From positions 930,001 through 994,000 of the forward strand of contig NZ_JACSGT010000001.1 of assembly GCF_021504595.1 (NCBI RefSeq): a stretch of 64,000 bases of DNA, given 5' to 3'. Of the stretch, positions 1-8,963 are shown in pieces. Position numbers and translations under genes: made by a program. Below the pieces are notes generated by a model. The model made no database searches. It was not told the DNA's origin and was given only the letters and a program-made list of their open reading frames with translations. Source of the DNA: Chryseobacterium indicum. Lineage in GTDB: Bacteria; Bacteroidota; Bacteroidia; Flavobacteriales; Weeksellaceae. The first letter of the stretch is position 1. Each line of letters begins with the position of its first letter.

Positions 1-218
1 ACCACACTGTACAAAGCCCGCATTTTACCATAACCGTATCCCATTTCATCCGATAGTCTGTAGGCTTCAGATGCATCTTTTACTGCCTTTTTTATGTTAG
101 ATTTGCTGTATGTTGCCGAAATAATACTGTCGATCTGCTTTTTTGAATATGCCTGAGTCTTTATTTGGGAGAATACTAATTGAGATAATAAAATTAATAG
201 CCATTTAAAGTTTTGCAT
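1..218 (-). CDS. Secreted TPR-like protein, N-terminal fragment (partial)
   Basis: The first 72 codons of a minus-strand gene are visible; the rest lies beyond the left edge. The product starts MQNFKWLLILLSQLVFSQ, a typical Bacteroidetes signal peptide. It continues with amphipathic helices (AYRLSDEMGYGYGKMRAL) that look like the start of tetratricopeptide repeats. In Chryseobacterium such N-termini often belong to TPR proteins with a C-terminal AraC-type or other HTH domain, or to TPR-containing sensors; which applies here cannot be seen. The start is the ATG directly preceding the hydrophobic segment. Confidence 0.6.
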   Translation of the reverse strand, partial: MQNFKWLLILLSQLVFSQIKTQAYSKKQIDSIISATYSKSNIKKAVKDASEAYRLSDEMGYGYGKMRALYSV

Positions 219-303
219 TATTTTTTTAATAAAAATAAGAAAATTTAGATATTTTTTTAATTAATCATTAGAATAACTTGTTGAGAAATTGATGGGTATC
301 ATC

Positions 304-630
304 TCATGACTGATTAATAAATATTTTTTTCCATTTGGTAATGGTATTTCTGCTCATTTTAAAATGACTGGCAAGCTGGGTATTGTTGAGGTTATTGATC
401 TTTTGATATTGCAGAATTTCGAATATTGTTTTTCGGTCATAAGAACGGTGCTTATGATTAAAATCTTCATTGCTGTTCCCAAATATAAGGTCATTCAGCT
501 TCATAATGTCTACAAAAGACAGATACTTTTTGGAAAGTATCTGTACACATTTTTCCTTTTTTTCGGGATATTTTTCTGACAACAGATCATTGTAAATTCT
601 TTTATAATTTGGTTTTTTTAATTCTTTCAT
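304..630 (-). CDS. Small helix-turn-helix protein (transposase-like HTH, no catalytic domain)
   Basis: About 108 residues. The C-terminal third reads as a helix-turn-helix of the Helix-turn-helix_23/IS-transposase recognition type: FEILQYQKINNLNNTQLASH followed by FKMSRNTITKWKK. The N-terminal part is basic and helical. No DDE or other nuclease domain is present, so this is a stand-alone DNA-binding protein. The ATG at 630 was preferred over a TTG 21 bases upstream. It overlaps the end of the preceding gene by 29 bases, which suggests translational coupling. Homologous small HTH proteins are familiar from Chryseobacterium genomes, but I know of no characterised role. Confidence 0.6.
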   Translation of the reverse strand: MKELKKPNYKRIYNDLLSEKYPEKKEKCVQILSKKYLSFVDIMKLNDLIFGNSNEDFNHKHRSYDRKTIFEILQYQKINNLNNTQLASHFKMSRNTITKWKKIFINQS

Positions 631-844
631 ACCAATAATAATATCTTTCAACTGTAAAACTTACCTTTTCATTTTCAAAATACACATACAGAACTTTCTT
701 CATTATTTTTTTTCTTTCCACATAAATCCACAGGTCTTCTTCAGAATATTCTGAGTCCTTTTCTCCCAGAATTTGAATGATTTCCTGTTTGCTTTTTCCC
801 TTCAGCTCTTGCCGGTTTGTATTTTCCACATTTTTATTTCTCAT
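602..844 (-). CDS. Hypothetical 80-residue protein, BamE/SmpA-like motif
   Basis: An 80-residue cytosolic protein without a signal peptide. The segment LKGKSKQEIIQILGEKD followed by a Trp-containing strand (LWIYVE) and more beta strands resembles the small BamE/SmpA fold, where a 'G.s..ev...lG.P' motif precedes beta hairpins. This is a structural resemblance only, and no function is proposed. The gene starts four bases after the stop of the upstream HTH gene (849-1307) and overlaps the downstream HTH gene, so the three form one transcription unit. Confidence 0.5.
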   Translation of the reverse strand: MRNKNVENTNRQELKGKSKQEIIQILGEKDSEYSEEDLWIYVERKKIMKKVLYVYFENEKVSFTVERYYYWYERIKKTKL

Positions 845-848
845 TGCT

Positions 849-1307
849 TTATATTGATGGAGGATCGTTTTTTTTAATGAGACTTTTCTCGTGTTTATAA
901 ATCCATTTATATAATGTAGTCTTAGGAATGTTATAGTGTTCTATAACTTCATTTTTAGACATTTTTCCTTTGTTGATTTTTTCCAGAATAAATTCAATAA
1001 TTTCTTTGGTATAGATATTTTTCCGGAATTGCGGTAAGGAAGACTTTTTGGCGGTGACTTTATTATAATGTACGTTTCTCTGAGGAGCGTATAATATAAG
1101 ATGCTGTGTATAAATCCTGAAAAAATCATATTCCAGTAATTTAGACCATTTCAGCAGATCCTCACAATAGAGATCTCTCCTTTCAAAATGTTCCTGTATT
1201 TCTTCTTCACTGCATTTAAAGAATTTCGCAATTCTCGCCATATCCAGATCACTTTCTTCCACTCTTTCTTTTAAAAGTGATCCCATGTGAATTTTTTTTA
1301 ACTTCAT
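849..1307 (-). CDS. HTH protein of a Chryseobacterium-type family, often annotated 'transposase'
   Basis: A 152-residue protein with two recognisable parts. Residues about 1-75 form a helical region resembling a lambda-repressor/Cro-like domain (VEESDLDMARIAKFFKCSEE), followed by a conserved stretch KWSKLLEYDFFRIYTQHLIL. The C-terminal part (about 95-145) is a second HTH (SKNEVIEHYNIPKTTLYKWI) of the kind found at the N-terminus of IS transposases. No catalytic residues or transposase core are present. I recognise the middle motif as recurrent in Chryseobacterium, where several diverged copies usually exist. It heads a three-gene minus-strand unit with the two smaller genes downstream. Regulator or element remnant cannot be decided from sequence. 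Confidence 0.6.
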   Translation of the reverse strand: MKLKKIHMGSLLKERVEESDLDMARIAKFFKCSEEEIQEHFERRDLYCEDLLKWSKLLEYDFFRIYTQHLILYAPQRNVHYNKVTAKKSSLPQFRKNIYTKEIIEFILEKINKGKMSKNEVIEHYNIPKTTLYKWIYKHEKSLIKKNDPPSI

Positions 1308-1397
1308 AATAAGCTGATTTTTTATTTCCGTTGTATGAATGAAAATGAAATACAGTAAGTTTTTGTCCGGAGTATTATATCGTGTTTTTAGAATTCC

Positions 1398-1916
1398 TTA
1401 TTTCCAGTAATTCCACTTCAGGCCGTCAAATACCGCTAAAGATTTGCTTACCGTATCATAACACATTGTTCCGACATGGGGTGACTTTACATTAATATGC
1501 GGATTGCTTATTTTAGGCAGAATCATTGCCTTATCGGATGATTCCAGCACCAAAACTCCTTTTGCATTACTGAAAGGCGCACCTATTGTTATTCCCTGTC
1601 CCAGTTCTGATCCGCTGTTTGAAGTTGCTCCGGCAGCATTCCCGGCATCAGAAAGGTTTTTCCACACACCATTTTCAAACATCTTCAATTTTAAATCACT
1701 TTTATCAAAAATAAAAGTCCCGTTATTATTGGATGTTAAACCCGTTGGAGCGCTGTTTACGGCAGGTAATATAATCGCTCGTGTATTGGAAGCAGAATCT
1801 TCAAAATCCAGTAAAGTACTGCTTCCGTTTACATTGGTTTTTGCAACAGCGATCTGCGCATGGGATATACTGAATATCCAAAAAAAGAAGAATAATATAT
1901 ATGCTTTATTTTTCAT
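1398..1916 (-). CDS. Secreted protein made of two copies of a C-terminal cap-like unit
   Basis: About 172 residues, starting at the ATG at 1916 (a TTG lies three codons upstream). A signal peptide (IFSISHAQ) is followed by two similar units of about 50 residues. The first reads LDFEDSASNTRAIILPAV ... GTFIFDKSDLKLKMFENGVW. The second reads LVLESSDKAMILPKI ... GTMCYDTVSKSLAVFDGLKW. The same unit caps the C-terminus of the neighbouring 791-residue beta-helix protein. It does not resemble type A or type B T9SS sorting domains. The gene starts 24 bases after the beta-helix gene and is probably co-transcribed with it. Function unknown; a surface or structural role linked to the beta-helix proteins is an inference from the shared unit. 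Confidence 0.6.
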   Translation of the reverse strand: MKNKAYILFFFFWIFSISHAQIAVAKTNVNGSSTLLDFEDSASNTRAIILPAVNSAPTGLTSNNNGTFIFDKSDLKLKMFENGVWKNLSDAGNAAGATSNSGSELGQGITIGAPFSNAKGVLVLESSDKAMILPKISNPHINVKSPHVGTMCYDTVSKSLAVFDGLKWNYWK

Positions 1917-1940
1917 TATTTTCAATTTTAATTGTTGTTT

Positions 1941-4316
1941 TTAATTATTGCAGCTTCTTACAATACAGTTCCAGACAGTGCCGTTATATAACTTCACGCA
2001 ATTGGCTGCGATATCATAAATAATCATTCCTTCCTTAGGATTAACGATGGCGTTTTCATTGGCTACTCTTGTAATAACAAAGCCTTTGTCTTTAGACTCC
2101 AATGCTATAAAACCGTTGGAAACCGCATCTGGAAAATCAGAAGATTTTGTAAGATATGTTGAGATCCCTATTAGCGAATATGAATAGTCCGGTGTCCCGA
2201 TTGCCGCAGGCTGTGTACAATAGGAAGGACAAGTAATTATCTGTACCGGAACACTTACCGTAGGACTGTAACATCCTCCTGCAGCATCATAAAACGCAGC
2301 ATAATACGTTCCGGAAACAGAAACTGCGTCAGGACTGGCGATTTTGTTAGAGTCCGTAGCCGGAGTTCCCGTATGCCACGTTACCGGAAGATTACCACTT
2401 TGTACCAGTGCCGTAAGATTAACAGTAACAGCAGGACAAATGTTGGATATCACAGTACAGCCGTTAATACTTACAGTAACGGGAGCAGAAGTGGTACTGT
2501 AGCATCCGTTTGCCGCATCATAAAATGCTGCATAATAAATTCCTCCCTGATTTACGGCATCCGGTGTTGTCACTTTATTGGCATCCGTAGCTGTGGAGCC
2601 GGTGTGCCAGGTTAAGGTAACATCCGCATTCTGATTGCCCGCTGTAATTGTTGTTAAATTTACCACAGCTGCAGGACAGGTATTGCTTATACTATAAGTA
2701 CTTAATGCCGGACTCGGATCGTCACTTGCCAGACATGGGATCGTTATCGTTGCGGGACAGTTAAAAGAAGGAGAAACGACACCGCCGTTGTTCGTATTAC
2801 CGAAAGTGTTGCCTCCGCCATTTATGTAATTTGTATTTACAGGAGCTGTAGTTCTGGGAAAAAATTCATGACTTAAATAACTATTAATCCCGGATAACTG
2901 TAATTGATTATTAGTCAGCGTTAAAGTCCCGTGAGTTCCAAATTGGCTTCCACTGTATAACGCGATATCTGCCGCAGTATTCCCGTTGCCTGCCGGAAAA
3001 CAAGCCGGTCCGGATGTTGTATTGCCTCCAACATTATTGCCATAGAACAGGCATCCCGTAATGGTGCTTGCAGCACTTGTAGTACCTCCTGAGTTCACCA
3101 TGAATATTGCGCCACCTAAACTGCCGTTTGTATAATTGCTGACAAACTTACTGTTGCTGATGCTGGTAAGACCGGAGTTTGGATAAGTATAAATAGCACC
3201 ACCTCCCTGAATATTGGCATTGCTTACATCAAGAGTATACGGAGAACCGTTGTTGTAGAAAACACAATTATTTACCATAAGAGTATTTCCCACTCCGCTG
3301 CTGCTGCCGTATGCACCTCCGCCATAAGCTTTATTTCCATAGAAATTACAATTGTTAAGGGTAACATAGCCGTTTGAGTTTAATATGGCACCTCCAAAAC
3401 CAACGCTGGTAACTGTATTATTACTAAATGTACATCCTGTAAAATTAGCTGTAGCAAAATAACTGCTATAGCCAATCTGTATGGCACCACCTCCCCATTG
3501 TGAGGTATTGCCGCAAAAACTGCTGTTGGTAGCCGTAAAATCTCCCATTGTGGTAATTCCGCCTCCACTGCCTACAGATGAAGTATTGGAACATCCAACC
3601 ACAGAACTGTTATTAAACGAAATGGAAGTCGTATTGGTATTGGCATAAATTGCAGAAGCAAAACTCCCAGTACTCAGATTTTTCAGTAAACAGTTATTAA
3701 ATACTGCTTTACTACCGGCTACAGTGGTAAGAAAATCGAAGGCAATAGCACACATGTCGTGTACATAAAGATCTGTAAAATTGATGGTTCCTCCGCCACC
3801 TGCCGAAAAGCCATTATTTCCCGTTACATAGACCCACGCACACGTTGTGGAACTTGCCGTTATATCCAGACCTTTTATTTCGGCAGATTCTGTACCCGCC
3901 ATATTGGTTTGCCCGAATAACTGATAGGCTGTGCCTCCTGTAATCGTAATACGCGTCGTATTAATTACCGGATTATATCCCGAAAGATCATTACCTGTAG
4001 CCGTTGTAGGAAAACCTCCCTGTATAAGCACACCCGGACTTACTCTGATAACGGGTGCTGAAGATCCTCCCAAATAGGTGTAACCCGTATTTGCTTTTAT
4101 ATAGACTTTAGTGTTCGCCGGAATAGTACCTGAAGAAAGGCTTCCGAAATAAGAGCTAAAAGACTTGGCATTATTCCAGTTGACACCGGTTCCGGCACCT
4201 CTGTTGGCAATGTCCAGAAAAACCTGTGCAGCTAAATCTTGTGAAAAAATAAAGAATATTAGGAATACAGAAAGTCCGGATATTCTTTTGTATATATTGA
4301 ATAAATTACTTTTCAT
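1941..4316 (-). CDS. Secreted right-handed beta-helix protein with Ig-like repeats
   Basis: 791 residues. A signal peptide ends near FSQDLAAQ. Residues about 35-530 are a Gly/Asn/Ser/Thr-rich array of short strands ('NNCNFYGNKA', 'NSKFVSNYTNGSLGGAIFM') typical of right-handed parallel beta-helix (pectate-lyase-like, CSLREA/PbH1) proteins. Then come two Ig-like repeats of about 80 residues, each with 'CPA..VNLT...WHTG..ATD.NK...PDAV...G.YYAAFYDAA.GCYS'. The last 50 residues are a cap unit (ALESKDKGFVITRVANEN ... GMIIYDIAANCVKLYNGTVW) shared with the next gene. No polysaccharide-lyase catalytic residues could be identified. It follows its shorter paralogue by 34 bases and was probably formed by tandem duplication. 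Likely a surface or adhesive protein. Confidence 0.65.
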   Translation of the reverse strand: MKSNLFNIYKRISGLSVFLIFFIFSQDLAAQVFLDIANRGAGTGVNWNNAKSFSSYFGSLSSGTIPANTKVYIKANTGYTYLGGSSAPVIRVSPGVLIQGGFPTTATGNDLSGYNPVINTTRITITGGTAYQLFGQTNMAGTESAEIKGLDITASSTTCAWVYVTGNNGFSAGGGGTINFTDLYVHDMCAIAFDFLTTVAGSKAVFNNCLLKNLSTGSFASAIYANTNTTSISFNNSSVVGCSNTSSVGSGGGITTMGDFTATNSSFCGNTSQWGGGAIQIGYSSYFATANFTGCTFSNNTVTSVGFGGAILNSNGYVTLNNCNFYGNKAYGGGAYGSSSGVGNTLMVNNCVFYNNGSPYTLDVSNANIQGGGAIYTYPNSGLTSISNSKFVSNYTNGSLGGAIFMVNSGGTTSAASTITGCLFYGNNVGGNTTSGPACFPAGNGNTAADIALYSGSQFGTHGTLTLTNNQLQLSGINSYLSHEFFPRTTAPVNTNYINGGGNTFGNTNNGGVVSPSFNCPATITIPCLASDDPSPALSTYSISNTCPAAVVNLTTITAGNQNADVTLTWHTGSTATDANKVTTPDAVNQGGIYYAAFYDAANGCYSTTSAPVTVSINGCTVISNICPAVTVNLTALVQSGNLPVTWHTGTPATDSNKIASPDAVSVSGTYYAAFYDAAGGCYSPTVSVPVQIITCPSYCTQPAAIGTPDYSYSLIGISTYLTKSSDFPDAVSNGFIALESKDKGFVITRVANENAIVNPKEGMIIYDIAANCVKLYNGTVWNCIVRSCNN

Positions 4317-4350
4317 AACGTTGAAATTTGTAAATAATAAATCTTGGATC

Positions 4351-5988
4351 TTAATTTAAGATAGGGGCAAAAGATCCTGCCACACAATACGTAATCTTTG
4401 AAGGACAACTGAAAGTAGGTGCATTCAGCCCTCCGGAAATATTACTAAACACATTCCCCGTACCAAAAGTGTAGTTATTAGCTGTTGCCGTAAAAAATGC
4501 GTACGAGCGATAAGAGTTGGCAGCAGACAGCTGCATTCTGCTGTTGGCAATGCTGTATTTGCCGCTACCTGCAGAACCTGCATAAATACCGATGTCACAA
4601 CCTGCGGTAACAGTAGAGGTTCCTAATTTATTATTTATAAAAGTTACATTACTAAGAGCAATACTGGTATCAATGCTTCCCCCGAAAATATTGCTCAGGA
4701 AAATAGCGCCTCCGTAACTTGTAGAAGGAACCGCATTACTGTCAAATACACAATTACTGATATTAATGGTTTTCACCAGTGATTGTCCTGTAAAAAGAAT
4801 AGCTCCTCCGCCCTGATTTCCTCCTCCTGATGGTGAAGAACCGGTAGTAATGCTATTGTTGTAAAAATTACAGTTGGTAATAGAAGTCGTAAGATAACCT
4901 GCATCCAAAGACAATGCTCCGCCTCCTGAACAACAGCTCGTTTCCGAATTACTGTAAAAATTACAGCCACTCATGGTAAGAGTATTTATACCGCTTCCCG
5001 TAGGTCCCGGATTCAGACAAAATGCTCCTCCCGTGTAAGCTCCTGATGTATTGTTACTGAAAGTACAGTTGATAACGGTCCAGTTACCCGCCGAAACTCC
5101 TGTGCCCGCTCCGTTTCCCAAAGCACCTCCTGCACCGCTGGGTGTACTGTTCCCACAAAATGAACTGTTGGTAATAGTGGTTGTATCTGCAACACTTGCC
5201 ACAGCACCGCCACCGCCTTGTTGACCGGTGTTACTTTTATTATTGGTAAATGTACAACCATTAACACTAAGTGTAGTTCCTGTTCCTCCCAAAATATCAA
5301 TGGCTGCTCCGTCATTTGCTGCGCCATTGTCGTGGAAATAGCAGTTGGTAAAAGTATAATTTCCGTCGTCCTGTGTCCAGAATGGCTGCCATCCCTGTCC
5401 ATTGGTAAAATTTCCAAAATGGAAAAATTCACAATCCATTACCTGAAGGTCAATCGTAATGAGTGAACCCAAAGTCCCGTAATAAATTACATGAGAAAAG
5501 CCTCCCGCGGTTAAATTTCCTTCTCCTTCAAAACGGATTCCCTTTATCAGCATACTGTTGACGGAACCTGTAGCATTCAGGAATTCGTAAGGCGTGGAGG
5601 TTCCGGCTCCCGAGAACTTAATATTGGTCTGATTCGCCAATGGATTGTAACCTGTAAGGTCCGTTCCTGTAGCCGATGCAGGAAAACCGCCTATTAATCT
5701 GAATCCCGTTGCTGCAGATATTGCATTCACAGCACTGTAATTGTACGTTCCGGCTTTTAAGTAGATTGTAGTATTGGCAGAAACGGTAGTAGCAGATAAT
5801 GTTTGCAGAAAGGTAACTCCTTTTGGACTATTCCAGCTTGTTCCGGTATTCGAATTATTTCCTGTTGTGGAAACATAAATTTCAGCGGCTGAAATCTGAT
5901 CAAAAGAAAGAATGAAAATCACTGATAAAAAAATTCCGTACATTTTTTTCAGAATTTTTTTGTGCTTAAAAAAAATTGGGTTCATCAT
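4351..5988 (-). CDS. Secreted right-handed beta-helix protein, short paralogue
   Basis: 545 residues. A signal peptide (FILSFDQISAAE) is followed by a beta-helix region clearly paralogous to the downstream 791-residue protein. Both contain 'YVSTTG..' or equivalent, then 'GGFP.(S/T)ATG.DL(T/S)GYNP..N.T.I' and repeated 'FCGNSTPSGAGGALGNG' / 'FYNNS' turns. The protein stops just after the motif F.CP..IT.C, exactly where the longer paralogue continues into its Ig-like repeats and cap unit. It therefore has no visible anchoring or sorting domain. Two adjacent ATG codons (5988, 5985) could serve as the start. It is the first gene of a probable three-gene unit (5988 to 1398). Function unknown, presumably extracellular. 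Confidence 0.65.
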   Translation of the reverse strand: MMNPIFFKHKKILKKMYGIFLSVIFILSFDQISAAEIYVSTTGNNSNTGTSWNSPKGVTFLQTLSATTVSANTTIYLKAGTYNYSAVNAISAATGFRLIGGFPASATGTDLTGYNPLANQTNIKFSGAGTSTPYEFLNATGSVNSMLIKGIRFEGEGNLTAGGFSHVIYYGTLGSLITIDLQVMDCEFFHFGNFTNGQGWQPFWTQDDGNYTFTNCYFHDNGAANDGAAIDILGGTGTTLSVNGCTFTNNKSNTGQQGGGGAVASVADTTTITNSSFCGNSTPSGAGGALGNGAGTGVSAGNWTVINCTFSNNTSGAYTGGAFCLNPGPTGSGINTLTMSGCNFYSNSETSCCSGGGALSLDAGYLTTSITNCNFYNNSITTGSSPSGGGNQGGGAILFTGQSLVKTINISNCVFDSNAVPSTSYGGAIFLSNIFGGSIDTSIALSNVTFINNKLGTSTVTAGCDIGIYAGSAGSGKYSIANSRMQLSAANSYRSYAFFTATANNYTFGTGNVFSNISGGLNAPTFSCPSKITYCVAGSFAPILN

Positions 5989-6605
5989 TTTGTTTGTTAT
6001 TTATCATCATTTTTATCTCGTTCATAAAACTTAAAAAGTAAGCAGAGAACATTTGAATGTAGTTCCTATACCAATTTGCTCATTAGTGAACAGATGAAGT
6101 ATAAATCCATTAACTGTTGATAATTAAAATACATCAGCAATGGCTTTGTGAAAAATTTTGTGGAATGTGTTTTTTGATGAAGCAAAACTACTTCGTGATC
6201 CATTTGTAATCCAAATTTCGTTACCCTACATTTACTTAACAAATAAATAAAACACTGTTATTCAGATATTTAATTTAATAAGCTAAATAATTAATGTAGT
6301 TATTATAATGAAAATAAATTTTAATCTTTTCATTAAAAACTGAGTAATATTTAATTTTAAATTAGGCAAACCGTCAAAAAAAACAGAGCAGTGAATGTAA
6401 ACTTGAATGATGGCGTTATAAAATTTACTTTATTTCTTGAAGATCAAAATCACAAAAGACCAAGATTATTAAATAGAAATTTGAACTTACCTATAAGTTG
6501 TAAATTAATTGATTCTTTTTCAGCCTGAAACGTAAATAAAGAAATTTAATTCATAAAAGGCATATTTATTGTAAAGTATGAAGGACACCAAATAAAAAAT
6601 TTAAT
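5989..6605. other. AT-rich intergenic region, no gene seen
   Basis: About 620 bases between the divergent beta-helix operon (minus) and the four-helix-bundle gene (plus). All frames are broken by frequent stops and no conserved peptide was recognised. It must hold the promoters of both units, but no TAnnTTTG box at a sensible distance could be assigned with confidence. No tRNA-like or repeat structure was seen. Confidence 0.5.
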
Positions 6606-7055
6606 ATGAACAACGAAAAAAATGTAGCAGTATTAAACGATTTACTGAACATTACCAATGACAGAATTGAAGGATTTTCAAAAGTAGAAGACAAAGTATG
6701 GGACACCCATTCTGCATTGAGAAGTGACTACGACAATATGGTTTCTCAGTCTCAGATTATGAAAAATGATCTGATAAGACATATCAATGAACACGGAGGA
6801 GAAGCAGACAACACCACAAGTACAGCAGGAGCTTTCCACAGAGCATGGATAGATGTGAAAAATGCATTTTCAGCAGATAAAGATGAATCTACTTTAGAAA
6901 ATGTTGTTTTCGGAGAAAAAGCAGCCATTAATGCTTATCAGGATGCACTGGACAGTGGAGATCTTTCTCCTGAATGTTCCACACTGGTATCGGATCAGCT
7001 TCATCACCTGAAATCTTCTTATTCCAAATTTGAAAATCTTGAAGAAAGAAATTAG
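6606..7055 (+). CDS. PA2169 family four-helix-bundle protein (DUF2383)
   Basis: 149 residues, entirely helical and soluble. The pattern 'VLNDLLNITNDRIEGFSKV', a second helix with 'MKNDLIRHINEHGGEA', then 'GAFHRAWIDVKNAF' and 'EKAAINAYQDALDSGDL' matches the PA2169/DUF2383 ferritin-like family. These are small stress-associated proteins found widely in Bacteroidetes and Proteobacteria; their function is not established. Glu and His residues in the helices could bind metal, as in ferritin-like folds, but this is inferred. It appears monocistronic, with a terminator directly downstream. Confidence 0.85.
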   Translation: MNNEKNVAVLNDLLNITNDRIEGFSKVEDKVWDTHSALRSDYDNMVSQSQIMKNDLIRHINEHGGEADNTTSTAGAFHRAWIDVKNAFSADKDESTLENVVFGEKAAINAYQDALDSGDLSPECSTLVSDQLHHLKSSYSKFENLEERN

Positions 7056-7075
7056 TACATACATTACCATCCAAA

Positions 7076-7103
7076 GAAGAGAGTTTTTTAGCTCTCTTTT
7101 TTG
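7076..7103 (+). terminator. Rho-independent terminator after the four-helix-bundle gene
   Basis: AGAGAG at 7078-7083 pairs with CTCTCT at 7092-7097 across an 8-base loop, followed by a run of six T. Confidence 0.7.
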
Positions 7104-7130
7104 TGGTACATTTTAAAAATTAAATTACCC

Positions 7131-8834
7131 ATGAATACCATCAACAGTATTGCCCTTATCGGCGGAGGACCGGCAGCTCTATTTGTCGTAAAACATCTGA
7201 TTGCCGAAAAGGTTTATCCCAAAGAACTTTATATTTTCGAAAAAAATGAAACTTTAGGATCCGGTATGCCTTACAGCCATTACGGAGCTAATGTAGAACA
7301 TGTCGCTAACGTATCAGCAAACGAACTTCCGGAACTTCCGCACTCTTTTACAGATTTTGTCCTGAGAAAAGATCTGAAAGACTATCCCGATTTTGCCGGC
7401 GGAGACAATGGAAATATCAATGAATATAAAGTAATCCCCAGACTTCTTTTGGGAAATTATCTGGAAGACCAGTTTAATATTTTATTAAAAACTGCCAATA
7501 AACTCAATATAATAGTAAAAGTTTTCAAAAACACAAAAATTGTAGATATCGACAGGAAAAATGATGATTTTTTTAATGTGATTACAGAATTCGGTGAAAT
7601 TCATAAAGTTTCTAAAGTCATTATCTGTACCGGACATCAATGGTCTTCTGAAAACGAAACCCGAACCAAAGGATGGTATGATTCTCCATATCCTCCGTCA
7701 AAATTTACCTTTGCATCTGATCATTCGGTTGCAATTCGCGGAACATCACTTACTGCAGTAGATGCAGTGAAAACTCTGGCAAGATTAAACGGAAAATACA
7801 TCGAGGAAAATAATGATCTGAAATTTAAAATTAATGAAGAAAGCAAAAATTTTTCGATTACCTTATTTTCAAAAAGAGGGTTTCTTCCGGCTTTAAGGTT
7901 TCATTCTGAAGGAAGTCCTTATTCTGAAGGCTGGATCATGTCATATGACGAAATCTATGAATATAAACAAAAAAATAACGGATTTGTAGATCTGGATTAT
8001 GTATTCGATATTAATTTTAAGCAGCCACTAAGAAAAAAGAACGAAAAGTTTTATCAGGAAATTAAAGATCTCAGCATCGAGGAATTTGTTGAAAAAATGC
8101 TTGAACTGAGAGAAAAACTAGACAGTTTTCAACTTTTTAAAGCTGAATATGCAGAAGCCGAGAAATCAATAGAAAGACATCAGACTATCGCATGGAAAGA
8201 AACATTATCAGCTTTCAGCTACGCGATTAATTATCCTGCGAAACATTTTTCTGCTGAAGATATGATGAGATTAAGAAAAACTTTGCTTCCTCTTATTTCC
8301 GTTATCATTTCATCTCTTCCTCAGTCATCATATAAAGAACTTATGGCACTTTATGATGCCGGAATTCTGAATCTGGTAAGTGTAGATGAAGACAGCTATA
8401 TCGAATCTCACGGCGACGAAGGCATAATTTATCATTACACAGATGAGGCAGGAAACAAAAGATCAGATCATTACAGACTCTATATCGATGCTATTGGTCA
8501 ACAGCCTGTCCAGTTCAACAATATTCCTTTTGAAGGTTTGAAAAACGGAAGATTCATAAGTTCAGGGTATATTAAATTTAAAGATCCGGACAAAGGCAAA
8601 AATGAATTCGAACAGGATAACCGAAATATCATACAAACTGAACCCGACAATTATTATCTGCGCGTGGACGGATTGAATATTAATGATAATTTTCAGGCTC
8701 TGGATTATTACGGAAGAGTTACAGAAGATCTGTACATCATGGCTGTACCATATATTGCAGGCTTAAATCCTGATTATTCCGGACTTGATTTCTGCGATAC
8801 AGCAGGAAAAAGAATTGTAAAATCTTTATTGTAA
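7131..8834 (+). CDS. FAD/NAD(P)-binding protein (pyridine nucleotide-disulfide oxidoreductase-like, PF13454)
   Basis: About 567 residues from the ATG at 7131; an in-frame TTG at 7101 lies inside the preceding terminator and is unlikely. The N-terminus has a Rossmann dinucleotide fold with a glycine motif (SIALIGGGPAALFVVKHLIA), followed by EKNETLGSGMPYS and HVANVSANELP, characteristic of the FAD-NAD(P)-binding PF13454 family. A second nucleotide-binding motif is seen near IICTGHQWS and VAIRGTSLTAVDAVKTLARL. These proteins are putative flavin-dependent oxidoreductases or monooxygenases of unknown substrate. No membrane segment or signal peptide. The neighbours give no pathway link. Confidence 0.8.
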   Translation: MNTINSIALIGGGPAALFVVKHLIAEKVYPKELYIFEKNETLGSGMPYSHYGANVEHVANVSANELPELPHSFTDFVLRKDLKDYPDFAGGDNGNINEYKVIPRLLLGNYLEDQFNILLKTANKLNIIVKVFKNTKIVDIDRKNDDFFNVITEFGEIHKVSKVIICTGHQWSSENETRTKGWYDSPYPPSKFTFASDHSVAIRGTSLTAVDAVKTLARLNGKYIEENNDLKFKINEESKNFSITLFSKRGFLPALRFHSEGSPYSEGWIMSYDEIYEYKQKNNGFVDLDYVFDINFKQPLRKKNEKFYQEIKDLSIEEFVEKMLELREKLDSFQLFKAEYAEAEKSIERHQTIAWKETLSAFSYAINYPAKHFSAEDMMRLRKTLLPLISVIISSLPQSSYKELMALYDAGILNLVSVDEDSYIESHGDEGIIYHYTDEAGNKRSDHYRLYIDAIGQQPVQFNNIPFEGLKNGRFISSGYIKFKDPDKGKNEFEQDNRNIIQTEPDNYYLRVDGLNINDNFQALDYYGRVTEDLYIMAVPYIAGLNPDYSGLDFCDTAGKRIVKSLL

Positions 8835-8963
8835 ATGTGAATTTATCATTTTATAATCTAAAATACACAGCTATATTTAAAATTTCCGTTTTCGACTCTT
8901 TAAGAAATTTTATTAAGCTATATATCCATCGTATAGTTTTCTTTTGTAACTTTTGAGATTAAA

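Noticed and set aside
304..1307. Insertion sequence
   Set aside because: HTH domains look transposase-like, but there is no catalytic domain and no terminal inverted repeats were found around the genes.
1941..5988. Polysaccharide lyases acting in a glycan locus
   Set aside because: The beta-helix fold is shared with lyases, but no catalytic residues were recognised and no SusC/SusD genes are adjacent.
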